DNA of 64,000 bases, taken from assembly GCA_017590115.1 (NCBI GenBank), contig JAGGNK010006892.1:14671736-14735735 (forward strand), read 5' to 3'. The position numbers and the translations under genes are program-made. Origin of the DNA: Montifringilla adamsi. Taxonomy: Eukaryota; Chordata; Aves; Passeriformes; Passeridae. The stretch's first letter is position 1. Each line of letters opens with the position of its first letter. The notes beneath the pieces are model-generated. The model was given only the letters and a program-made list of their open reading frames with translations. It made no database searches and was not told where the DNA came from. Positions 24,901 to 38,000 of this stretch are shown piece by piece.

Positions 24901-27900
24901 AGATTAGCACTTGAGCTGAAACTTGCAGGCTGGTGCCAGTGTTGGGGATTTTGCTCAGAAATCGTTGAACTTTCCAAGCAAAGTTCTGTACCCCAAATGT
25001 AGCTGTACAGGAATAGGGAATCTTACTGAAATGTTTGGTTATTTAGCAGTGGAAAAAGTCTAGAAGAACCACAACTTTTTGTTTTAATCTGTATTTGCAA
25101 GCAGTGCTTTAGAATTATATATGCAAATAAAGGTTCAATTAATTGCTTTTAATGTGATATTTCATTTCATTAGTGTTTGATGTGAAAGCTCATCTATTGT
25201 TTTGTAGTTACTTCTCCTGAACAAATTTGGTTTGTGAAATCTGCCTGTCTGTACTGTTCTTGTAACAAGATTTATGTTTTCTTAGGTCTCTGTCCTCAAA
25301 TTAAGGTGTGAATGTGATATCTTTGGACTACCTTCTCTAGGCATAGTTTCACACAGTGTTCTTTGATGGGAAAACCAGTTAGTTGTGACATGTGATATGT
25401 CGTTGTGTTGTTTTATTGAGAATATAATGCATAAAAGCTTAGTGCTTGCAGTTACATTGCTTTAACTTTAGTGTTAATCCTTTTGTTATTATTTTTATTT
25501 TAGTTTAGAAGAGAAGATGAGGCAGTTGGAAAAAAAAGTGAATGAACTGGTTGAAGAAAGCTGTGTTGCCAATAGCTGTGGAGATTTGAAATTGGTAGTT
25601 TTTCTGAATTTTACTTCATTTCTGCTGTAATTTGTATAGATAGATGTTTCAAAAAGACTTGCAATCAAATGTTTAAAATTATTAAAATAATTTTAGTTCT
25701 AAATTTATTATGACTCCTGTAGTCTAGTGATACCTTGCTTTTCTGAAAAAAGTAGCATATATATTTGTTAAGATTTCAGTGTTACAAAAATTCCCTTCTG
25801 CCTGTGTCCATTGACCTCTTCAGATGGATCTGATGTATTAGTTGTACTGGCACAGCTCTGGCCCAGGCTAGCTGGCATTTGATGGTTCCTATGTATGATC
25901 AAAGGTTACCATGGATAAGGAACTATTTCCATTGGACAGTTTGAATGCATTTGTTCTGTTATAGAGGATACTAGAGCATTGTTGTGCCACTAAGTAGTGG
26001 CTAATTAACCAATCTATTTTTTTAGTTTTTCCTGAGCCTTTTGCATGTATGGTCAAGAATGCTCTTGATGTCAAAGGGTTGTTTCTCATCCTATAGGGTG
26101 TTTGTTTCTGACAAGTCCAGCAGAATATCAGTTTTCCTGAAAAAGTCATCAAAGTTGTGAACTCATCTGTAAAATAACCAAGTTGGATTTGCCTCCAATC
26201 GTAAGGACTAGGAATCAAACTATGTCTTGAAGTACCTACCACTGGCTTCCAAATAGCCACCTTGAGTAGTAACCATTACTTTCTTAATCACTGTATCCTT
26301 GTGGAGGCACACAGGACTGCTAATGGCACTTGCTAGACCAAAAGCGTTACTTGTACAAAGAATATTGACACCAATCTGCAGAGAATTATAATTGGGTACA
26401 TAATTGCACAGCTAAGCAGACTTAGATAACTGGATGTCTGCTTAGTGCTGATTAAAACCTCTCAGTGAGTTGTAGTGCTTTTTGCAGGCATTTGGTGCAG
26501 TCTGTAAACCAAAGAAAATAGACATGAGTGTATTCTCTTCATACTTGTTTTGAATGTCTTTTCATCACCTTGAGTCTGTAAGATTCAAGGCACTGTTAAA
26601 TTCTAGTATTTTGTTTAAGGCTCTGGAGAAAGCAAAAGAAGCTGGAAGACAAGAAAGAGAATTGTTGAGGCAGCGTGAACAAATTGCTCCTCCAGAAAGT
26701 ATCAACTTAGACCTCACTTACACAGTAAGTGCTTAGAAATCTTCAGTGGCTGAAATGTTGCTAAAAAACCTCCTGAGCAGAAATATCAGTGTTTCCTGAA
26801 GTGTGTGTGTGTCTGTGTTGTAATGTTCCTGGCAATGTACAGAGGGGATCCATTAATGTCATCAAGTCCATTCCCATGCAATCTCAAATGCCAGAGAAAC
26901 CACGTAGTTTATGTTAAGTGGAGAAGAATTTCCGTGAATATATATTCCATTTATTTATTCACATGTAAAACCTGCATATCAAAATACAGCAGATGCATAT
27001 CCTGTATTTCAGAAATAAATAGCCTAGAGAGTGTAATAAGCCAAGAGGAGAAAACAAAGTAGGAAAGATAAGATGCTGCCTTTAAATTGAACCATAAAGT
27101 GACCGAGAATGTGTTACATGAAATAGGAAATAGTAGTATTTCTGAATCTTAAGGCAGGTATCCAGATTTACACTCTGTTTTTTTTTTAAAGCATACAACA
27201 TGCATAAAAATGCTTGATAGATATTTAAATTCATACTCCAAGTAGTGCTGTGGAGACAATTATTAACAATTAATATATTGAATTAGGCAGACCTGGTAAT
27301 TTATTTTACTATCAAGGTCAGAGTAAAGCTGTAGAAAAAATGCAGAGCTATTTTACCTGACACCAACAGAACTTCTGTTGTGAAACAGGAGTTTGGAAAA
27401 ATTCTCCACTTCTAAACTGAGTGACCACAGGCATTAGGACCATTTTGCTTATGTTGGGAGTCATAAATTACACACAGTTCCTGAGAATTATCTTGTATAA
27501 ATATTTTTTAATAACCTTGCATTATAGCACTGTGTTTACTTAGGTCTAAGGCCCATGTAGCATAACTTTGAATGCTAATAATTTATGAACAAAAATAAAA
27601 GAATTATCTAGAATAAGTAGCTTTTAAACTTGTTTCATCTATATCAATTTGCAAGAACAAAGGAACTTTAAAAATGGGAAGCTTACAAGTGGTAAAGACA
27701 GTAGTTCCAAGTTAAAATTAACTTGAAATCTGTAATTCCAATTTTTTATAGGTTCTCCTCAATCTGGCCAGTCAGTATGTTGCTAACGAAATGTATGCTG
27801 AAGCGCTGACTACTTACCAAGTTATAGTGAAGAATAAGATGTTCAGCAATGGAGGTAGGTTGTATCCCAAAGTGGATTAAAACTGGTAGTGAGGCATTCA

Positions 27901-30900
27901 AAGTGAGGACTGCATCTGCATGGTGCTGATACTCAGAGAACTCAGCCCTCATGTCTGCCACTCAGAGTGGGTGACAGATATTCATAATCTCTGACTCGGA
28001 GAGCCAAACCACATTAAGTTATTCTGCCTTATGAAGTCTCTCCTTTCCAGAGACTAAGCTAAACATAAAGACAAATACATAATTTTATCATGCCACACAT
28101 GCTATGTGGTCTTCTCTAGTACTATTTTTTTCTCTTTTGATTTGGCCTTTCTCTTCTGAAAGCTTCTTTTAGTATTTTGCATATCTCTGAGACTCCGACT
28201 GTGGTTTTTTATTCAGAGATGCTTATTTGCATCTGTCTTCCTGGAAAGCACTATGAATAATCTCCATTTAATCCCTCAATTCAAAATCAGAATATATCTT
28301 ACATGATAGTTCTATTCTAGTTTTCATCATTACTTCATCTTCTCTCTCATCTTGAGTTAAGCTCACACAAGGCAGTTCTGTGCAGTGCTGTTTTAAAGGG
28401 ACACTGCTATTCTGTAATGAAGACAGATTTACTAGGAAGTTGTTGTACTCTGTCACTTTGAAACACTTTTAAAACGTTGTAACCCATTGACTCCTTTTGA
28501 TAGGTATACTGAAGGTAAATATGGGAAACATATATTTAAAACAACGGAACTATTCCAAAGCTATCAAATTCTACCGTATGGCTCTAGACCAGATTACTAG
28601 TTCCCACAAACAGATGAGGTGAGTTTCTTCTAGGAGGCATGGTTATGGAATACAAGTTTTGGATACAGTATGATTTAGTAGTTAAAAATATAACCTAAAC
28701 CTGGTTTCTTACTTAGGATAAAAATAATGGAAAATATTGGAGTTGCATTTATTAAAACGGGCCAATACGTTGATGCCATTTCTTCATTTGAAGAAATAAT
28801 GAGCATATCCCCAAACCTGAAGGCAGGCTTCAACCTGATCCTATGTTACTTTGCTATTGGAAATGGTGAGCAAATGAAGAAAGCCTTCAAAAACCTCATC
28901 GAAGTTCCCTTGGAAGTGGATTATGAAGACAAATACATTTCCTTAAATGTAAGTTTGAAAAAAAATAAACTGTGTCTTTATATAGTAAATCAGGAGAAAG
29001 AGGGAGAGGTACTGAATGCTTGGACTGTACTGAATATGGAAATTGATGTGTATATAAGTGGTTCAGCAAATGCTTATTTTTAAGCGTGAGAATATTCTCA
29101 CTGCGATCTCAGCCTTCCTGGTCTGATACATGTGACATGAACTACATCTGTTAACAACCTTAATGTGAGCTGTGACAACACACATGAGCAGAAAAACAGT
29201 ATTGAAGTAGTTGTAATGCCAAATTTCAGAGTATATGGTTAGAAAACTACTTTGAACTGAAGCTAACTTTTTCAATTGTGGAAAGTAAGTGAAATTATAG
29301 ACTATTTATTTTACATCCATTTGCGTTTGCAGTCATATTGTCTATAAAGTAAATAAAATGTTCGTATACTGATATTATTTGCAATTGGTTTGTCCCCCTC
29401 CAGGATGATCTACATACAAATCTACTGATTGAAGCCATTAAAAATGACAGTTTAAGTCAAATAGAACGTGAGAGGTAATGGTGGACTCCTTTCTTGACTG
29501 TGATGCCTTGAATTTTAGCTCCTGGAAGGATTATCAGTCTTGTCACCTGTCCACAGCTATTGTTGCAAATGTGTCCTCCCAATTCTGAGGAAAGAACATG
29601 CTCAGAAGAACCAGTTGGATCACTCAGTTCAGTATACTGCCCTAAAGTAGAGTATCCACCCCAAATGTTACAGGGTATACTGCTTAAAACTTGCAGCGTT
29701 TGAGATTTTTAAAAAATACAGCTAGTGTGCAGTGAAAGAAAAACAGAAAAAACTAAGAGCTTAATCAAGATACAGGGGAATAGTGGTAACAGGGAACTGG
29801 TTGCATTGCCTTCTGAGATTTGTACTGATTGCAGGAAGAAGCCAGAACACATTTTGTTTTGTTTTGGTTTTTTTTTTCTATACATGTTTTTGAAATGGTG
29901 GCAGAGAATTGTATGCAGATATAGAATGGTTTGGTTTGGAAGGTACTTCAGAGATGATCTGGTTCCAGCCCCCCTGCCATGGGCAGGGACACCTCCCACC
30001 AGGTCAGGTTGCTCAGAGCCCCATCCAACCTGGCCTTGAACACTTCCAGGAATGAGACATCCACAGCTTCTCTGGGCAGCCTGTTCCAGAGCTGCACCAC
30101 CCTGGCAATGAAAAATTTCTTTCATATTTTTATGTTTTGTGGTTTTGTTTCCTCTAGGAAGTCCTTGGCAGAGGAATACATCATGACAGCTGCTAAACTC
30201 ATTGCACCAGCAATTGAGACATCTTTTGCAGTAGGTTATGACTGGTAAGAGTCAAGTGGGGCTTCTTTTTGTCTAAACTGTATCAACTCTTGTGTTGGTT
30301 ATTAAACCACTTCAGAGATGGAAACAGCCTGGGAAACACAGTTCTCTGTGCATCTCAGACACAGGCTCTGTGCATCTCTTACACAGGCTATTTTCAGGTT
30401 GCCTCCTAACATAACAAAGCATTAGAGTGTGTTCTGTCTTAAAAAGTAATTTATCATCACACGTCAACACGTTTTGCGGTGTTCTGAACTCACACAAAAA
30501 GTTCCATTTCAAAACTAAAAAGCTTTTGAAAGTCTCAGCAGACAAATGCTATATGGAAGGCAGTGATTGCTAGTCTTTAAGGTTGAAGATGGCATAATGA
30601 AGACTTGGGGTACTTAAGAATTTTGATCACTCCATAGAGTCATTATATAAAATACTGGAATCTAAATTTTAAGAAAGATTTGTTTGAATTTCATTTATGA
30701 ACTTAATGTTTATAAATATAAACTTAATCTACCATTTCTTAAACAGTTATACAAGTGTACAAAGTGATAGGCTGCTGATACGGTTCATCATTTGGACTTT
30801 ATTTTTCAATGAACAGCTTAACTTTTGCTTTCTGTGGTATTTTCTACAGCAGAATACTCTTTTCTTTAAAACAAATCAATTAGATACACTTCCTGTAATG

Positions 30901-33900
30901 ACAGTGTAAAAATTAATAGCATAAGTTTTTCAAAATTTATTTTTTAGTTTTTTATTATAAGGGATTACTTTGATATTTTTTATGTTTTAATAGCATTGGA
31001 GAATAGTATGCATGCAAATGAATGTTGTGTGTTGCAGGCACAATATTACTAACATATATGTTAGTGTTTGGGCAATGAATAATTTTTGATGGGGAAAGAG
31101 GACTGTCCTTGACTTGACATTTATGGCCTGTTAGGATTATTCTCAAATTTTGCAGGTCCTATAATTATAATTCACTAGGGAATCTGTTCATACTAACAGG
31201 ATACAGCCTCTCACATAGACATGTATTGTCTGCTAGAGTCCACAAGGTGGTGTTTGATGGTTTAATAATAATTATATCATTTTCTACTTCTGCCATTCTG
31301 AATTATCAGGATTTAAATAATATGTCTTGTGAAAAAATAGGTTGTTGTTTTCTAATTTGTTAGCATGAGCAAGTCAAATTTGTTTCCTCTATATCTTGTT
31401 TATTGTTCAGAAAAACTGGAAAAGGTTGTCAGATACTCAGTTTTCTCAGTGGTATCCACAGGATACTTGTCATAGAGTAACACATTCTCAAATGTGTTCT
31501 GGCTAATGGAACTGCTTTTGCTGAGATCTGTAGGATTTTGTGTATCAGGACAGATTTACTCTTCATTATTTTAAGCTGAGATATTCAAGCCCAATTAAGA
31601 AGTTTAACCAGCAGCTTGAGCTTAGTTTTTCTGATAATTAACTTTATTATGGGTCTTCTGAGTATTAAATGTACTTTCAATCAAATTCATTTTATTTAGA
31701 GAAATACAGTGGGGATAAATATTCTTTAAAGTTCATAACTCCTTACTTAAAATGTGACATAATATTGGGACTATTCTGTCATATTTCATAAAGAACACTT
31801 GGATAGTTAGATCTCATTGCATTTTATGGTTAAAAGATGTTTAAACTGACAGTTGAAAATGCTTTTTTGATGTTGCAAAGACATCTGTAATAAAAGAAGA
31901 AATTACTGATTTTTATTTAAACTTCTTCTCTAACATAAAAGGCATTTGTCTAAAGACTGTCCATGTGCTAAGCCAATTATAACAGCAGGCAGTTTGTTGA
32001 ATTAAACTTCTGTTGACAAAATAGCCAATTATTAAAAGGAAAGAAGGTGGCTTTCCACCAGTTAAAAAAATAGTGGAAGATGTTAAGGAAGTATCCCACA
32101 AGTTGTTCATTTACTGTGCCTGTTTTCCAAATGTTTGAGAGAACAGGATATGCGTGCAATAAATAAAGGTCTTACTTAAATGATCAGGCAGCTGAAAGCA
32201 GATGACACCAAACCATGGAAGATGGTGGCTGTGAGTGAACATCCTAACTGTCTGCTGCCTTCGTTCTGCACTGTTTTTGCAGAAGACCCTAAGCCACAAA
32301 TTACTGGGGAATGACCAGAAAGAAACGTATTATGGCTTGATTAGTATTATGATGTAGTTCAGGGACACAGTCTGTGGTCTCTGGCTTTATTCACTGATAT
32401 TTTTTATAGGTTAGATAATATATGCATCCAGAGATGAAATTTGAAAAACGACATTATAGAATGTAGCCAAAGAAAATGGCTTGAAAAATTCTTTTAGTCA
32501 GTTTTTGACAGCAAGTATTGCTCAGTGATAGAAAACAAAGTGATATTTAGGCAGCTGACTTAAACAAGAGTCAGCAGAGATACTATAATTAGGGTAGGTT
32601 ATAGGACTGAAATATTCTTATAAGTAATTTTAATCAGAGTGCTCTTTGCCACTGTGAGGAAAGATGAGCTAGGAAAATTCAGTTTGGAAAGCAAATTAGC
32701 TGAAAAAAAATGTAACTTAGAGGTATTTGCATAGATGCATTTTGTTTATCTTCATGGCTTGCTTTCTGTTGCAGGTGTGTTGATGCAGTGAAAGCTTCCC
32801 ACTATGTAGAATTAGCCAATGATCTGGAAATAAATAAAGCCACTACTTACTTGAGGCAACAGAATTTTAACCAGGTATAGTAACTTTTCACATTAGTACT
32901 TTTCAATACTGTATTTGCAAAGATACCTTTGTTAGCCACAGCATATTTTTTGGCAAGGGAAAGTGTGATTTATGCAAATAATAATTATTTCGGTGCTGAT
33001 GAGTAAAATAACTTTATAAAAACACTGGCAAGAGACAGATTTTATCTAAATGTAATTTGTGCCGTGGAAGTTAGAGTGAATACAGTGCATTTTAAAATCA
33101 AAACCTAAGTGTAGTTTTCTTCACTGGGTGTCCCAGCTGTCATTGCAGTTAATGGAACTCAGGTCAGTACAGGCAATAGAGCCTAGAAAGCCTGTGCTAA
33201 TCAGCCTGGGGGTGTTTTCATTAATATGAGCTGAATCTTTCTCTCAATTAGGTTGGCTATAGTACCAGAATAAATGCAGCTGCACCTGCTATGTATGGTT
33301 ACTGTTTATGCTCTGGTATTCTTGCTGCTCCACACGTACTACAGCATTCCCTAAAATACTGTAAATTGTCCTTACACTTTAGTTGGTTCTTTTGTCATTC
33401 CATACATACAAGGCTTGGTTTGGAATATGAGTAGCTAGAAAAAAGCTTCATCTGAACAAAAACAAACTCAGATATCTGACAGGATTCTGTGGATTTTCTT
33501 CTAACATGCACTGGCCAGTAAATTCAGTGATAGGAATGCTCCATAAATAAGAAGGAATAGAGCAATCCCCAGCTGTTCATGAGTGGCAAGAATTACAGTA
33601 GTTCATATACAGCAAAATTAGAGCTGGAGCTGTGGATACCTGTCAACTTCTAAGGTCATTCACATTCCCACATCTTGGAGGGATGCACACAGGGCCACAT
33701 GGTTAACTTCAACCTGCTTTTACTTCTCATATTTAAGCTTTTCTGCTTTTCTGAGCAGCTCTTGCTCTTCCTGTCTGTCTTGTCCTCTTCTCTTCCCAGC
33801 AAGAGAGTTATCCTGTATTATCCTGCATGTCTGACTATTGTGGTTTAACCCCAGCTGGCAACTAAACCCCACACGGTCACTCACTCACTCCCTGCCCTGC

Positions 33901-34991
33901 TGGGATGGGGGATAGAATCAGAAGAGTAAAGGGGAGAAAACTCATGAGCTAAGACAAAGACGGTGTGATAGGTAAAGCAAAAGCTGTGCACACAAGCAAA
34001 ACCAAGGAATCATTCACCACTTCCCATGGTCAGGCAGGTTTGTTCAGCCATCCCCAGGAGAGCAGCAGTCCACCATGCATAATGGTGACTTGGGGAGACA
34101 AGCAGCATTGCTCTAAACATCCCCTCTTCCTCCTTCTTCCCCCAGCTTTACGTGCTGGGTATGACACTTTGCGGTCTGGGACCTCCCTTTGGTCAGCTGG
34201 GGCCAGCTGTCATGGCTGTGTCCTGTCCCAATTCCTTATGCACCCCCAGTCCACTCACTGGTGGAGTGGGGTGAGGAGCAGAAAAGGCCTTGGCTTTGTG
34301 TGAGCCCTGCTTAGCTAAACCTGTGTTATCAGCAGTTTCCAGCACAAACCCAAAACAGAGCCCCATACAAGTTTTTATGAAAAGAATTAACTATCCCAGC
34401 CAAAACCAGCACATTGAAACCTTTTCTGAGATCAGGAAGCTGTTTGAGAGTTTGCAAGATTTGGGCAACAGTAACTCTGGTAGAGTTACTGATGATAGCT
34501 TTTGAAGGTGAGAATGTTACAGGAAGGTAAAAAGTCTCATGATCTCAAGAATTTATTGTTTCCATGGTAATTTTTTTGTGATCTCCAGTTAGTGTTCAGT
34601 ATAAGTTAAAAAAAACTAAAATCAGTTCTCATAGATAAAATGAGGTACAGTGATTGTTGGTGTTTTGTGGAGTACTTCAGTGGTGGGAGAGGGAAATCTG
34701 TTGGAAGTTAGGAGTAAGGGGAGAAGAACCTTTTTGCTTGGATTTTGTGACAGAAGACCTGTAACCTGCACTGGAACCACTTAACAGTAGAGTGAGACTG
34801 CAAAATGGTGATTGCAGAGCATCTTTATATTTGTTTTTTTCTAATAAAACTGCAGCTAACATTTACATTCATCCTGCCTGTCTGTTGTTCATATGCTTCC
34901 TAACTCACCAACTGCTCAACACACCTTTGGCTGACTAACAAGAATGGAAACTTTCTGAAATACTCCGTTCCAAGGCTGAAGTTTTATTGCA

Positions 34992-35044
<53 letters not shown>

Positions 35045-38000
35045 AAAAAACCCAAAAAAAAACCAAAAAACCCAAAACATACTGAAATAGATTTCTCCTG
35101 TTACAACAATGGGCTGTATGGGTTCATCATAATGAATATATTGTTTTAAAACAGTCCTTGCATATAAAATATAAAATAAAATTCAAGGGAAAATTACCAT
35201 ATTATGTTTAGTTGTGTGTATAAAAATACTTTTGTTTTTAATATCAAAGAAAAACTTTGAAAATTAATTTAAAAACAAAATTCTGCACATTAACCATGCA
35301 TCTTTTAACATCTCTGGCACACCCTGCTGGAGTCAGACAAACTGCTTTGAAGTTTAACTTCTACAAGCAAATAATTTAGATACACTGGAAGCAACTCACA
35401 AAGAATAGTTTGGATAGCCTGTGTTTTGGTTGTTGAACCTAAGTAATTGTTATTGTTGAGATTAAAAAGTTAGAATTTCTTTAGAAATCTTTAAATATAA
35501 CTGATGATGCAGTACTACTTTACAAGAACAAATGGAATATTGCTTATGCATTTTCATCCTAGGGCTCATAATTGCTGAAATGGTTCAAGAGACCCACAAC
35601 ATAATTTACCAGTAAATAAATTGAGTTCAGAATCATGTGACCTTCTTGTTATACATGAAAAGGCCGTTTCTATCAGGTCTTTATCATCCAAGGTGCCATT
35701 TAGCAGTACAAGCAAAAGTAAATAAATCAGATACAATCAGAAATGGATTTTCAGAAAGTAACTTTGAGCTGTAAAGCTCTAAATTATCCAGAAGTTAATT
35801 CCATGAAGAAGCAAATCTTTGCTCAAGAGCAGAGTACCTCAGATATAGTAGTGTTACATCTGGAAATATTTGGGATTATTCCCTTCTTAGAGAAAGTCAC
35901 GAATATATATAAAGTTTAAAAGTATCATAGTTACAATTCTTACATTTCTGAGACCACAAAATCTAGAGCCTAACTTTTATAATGCTTTTTTTGATTGAAA
36001 TTGGTGTATTTTTAAAGAAATTTCTATTAGAAGAATATTAGGATCATTAATAGTTCATAGTTCTTGGGTAGAATGTAGTTGACTGAATCTATGAACTACA
36101 TTTGGCTGTATATATTTTGTCATTTTGCACATCATTAATACAGTTGTGGTTTTTGTGTAGAGTAACTGTGAAAACTATGTATGACATACAATTAAAACTT
36201 CTCTTTATGTTTGTTTTGGCATTTGACACATAGTGTCATGCCTTTGATATGTAAACAGCAGCTTAAAGATGTCATGCAAAGGAGGAAGGAAACTTTTGAA
36301 TTGCTAATGTTGATAGTTAAATTGTGGTTGCCACATCTGTGTTGTAATAGATGATGGAACTGGGCTCACTGTGATATTCTAACAGTTTGTGTTGTTAATA
36401 TAAATATTTAGCATAAGGGAGACAGTTTATTTAATAATTTAGTCTGCAGTTACAAATGTATTCCATAGTCAATGAAAAGAAAAAGCTGCCTTTTATATCA
36501 GAGGGGTTTTTGTAGTTTATTTGCTATAAATATGCTCTTTTTTTGTCTATAAACATGTTTATTTTGAAGTTTATAAAATTCAGTTTTCATGTTAAAGTTT
36601 AAAAAAAAAATCTTCTGGCCTCAAGCTTCACATTTGAGTACTTCCTAAACTTAGACAGTTGTCATCATCTTATTACACAAAACAAAGGCACTTTGAAATC
36701 CAGTCCTACCTTGTGGTGTGTATTTTTTTATATAGTGTGTTCTTTTCCAGCTTTTTAATAAAGATTTTATGTAAATTCATTTGTGTTCACTTAAAGAACT
36801 AGAAAAATAGGCATGAGAATTTTCATTAGTTGACTAGATTAAAAGCAAATCATCTAATACTGTGTTTTGTACATACAGAATTGTCAGATACCTGTAATTC
36901 ACAGTAGCCTTATTTAATCTAAATTTTGGATAGGTAATAAATAGCCAATATTATTGAAATACTATGATGAAAATTAATATTGTATAAATGCAGATACAAT
37001 TTTGTGTGTATGTGCTCAGAAGTGTGTGTTACAAGCTCTAGTAATTATCACATATGTGAGTATATGAGTTGATAATTTCAGCTGTTTGTTACTGTGAAGT
37101 TTGTCAATGCTTTCTGAAAGGATTTTGGAATAAGTTCACTTCAGTGTGAAGTAAGTTGTTTCCAAATTATTTCTAGGCACTGGAGACTTTGAAAATGTTT
37201 GAAAAAAAGGATAGCAGAGTAAAGAGTGCAGCTGCAACAAACCTTTCATTCCTTTATTATTTGGTAAGTGTTTGCTTCAACAAAACCAATTAAGAACTGA
37301 GGTTCATGTAGCACCCTCTGTATTTTTGTAGCAATTTCTGTGTCTGCCTAAATAATCCCTGTAAACAAGAAGAAACTGCACCTCAGAGTAGTTATTCTGG
37401 TACACCAATTGAAATTTGGATCTGGTCCCTTTGTATACTGTTGGTGGGAAGAAGAGTGATGTTGAGCCCCGGGCCACAGAAACATGCAGTTGGATTTCTG
37501 CAGAAGCTCAGTGGCTGGATTTAAAACATTGGCCCTGGGAACCCTGGCTGAATTTCAGGAACATGTGAAATAGGCAGCTTAGGCAGGTGTGTTTGTGTAT
37601 GAAATTTGTAGGGTATGGATTTTTAAATTAAAAAAAAAAAATGCTACTTTATTGCAACAGAGAAAGCTTGCAGACTGAATGGGACAGAGTGGCAACTTGA
37701 GAGAGATTAAGTACCTTATGCAAATATATTACAAGTATTTTAGGACTGAGTAGTGGGGTAGTTTTTCATCCTCAATCTCCTGAAATTCCTGGAAGAAGCT
37801 GCAACTGCAAGAAAATTAGCTGACAAATGACTAATACAATGTTTGCTTTGTTCATGTAGGGGAATGAATTGGAACAAGCAACTAACTATGCAGATTTAGC
37901 AGTAAATTCTGATAGGTACAATCCAGCAGCTCTAACTAACAAAGGAAATACTGTTTTTGCAAATGGAGACTGTGAAAAAGCAGCTGAATTTTATAAGGAA

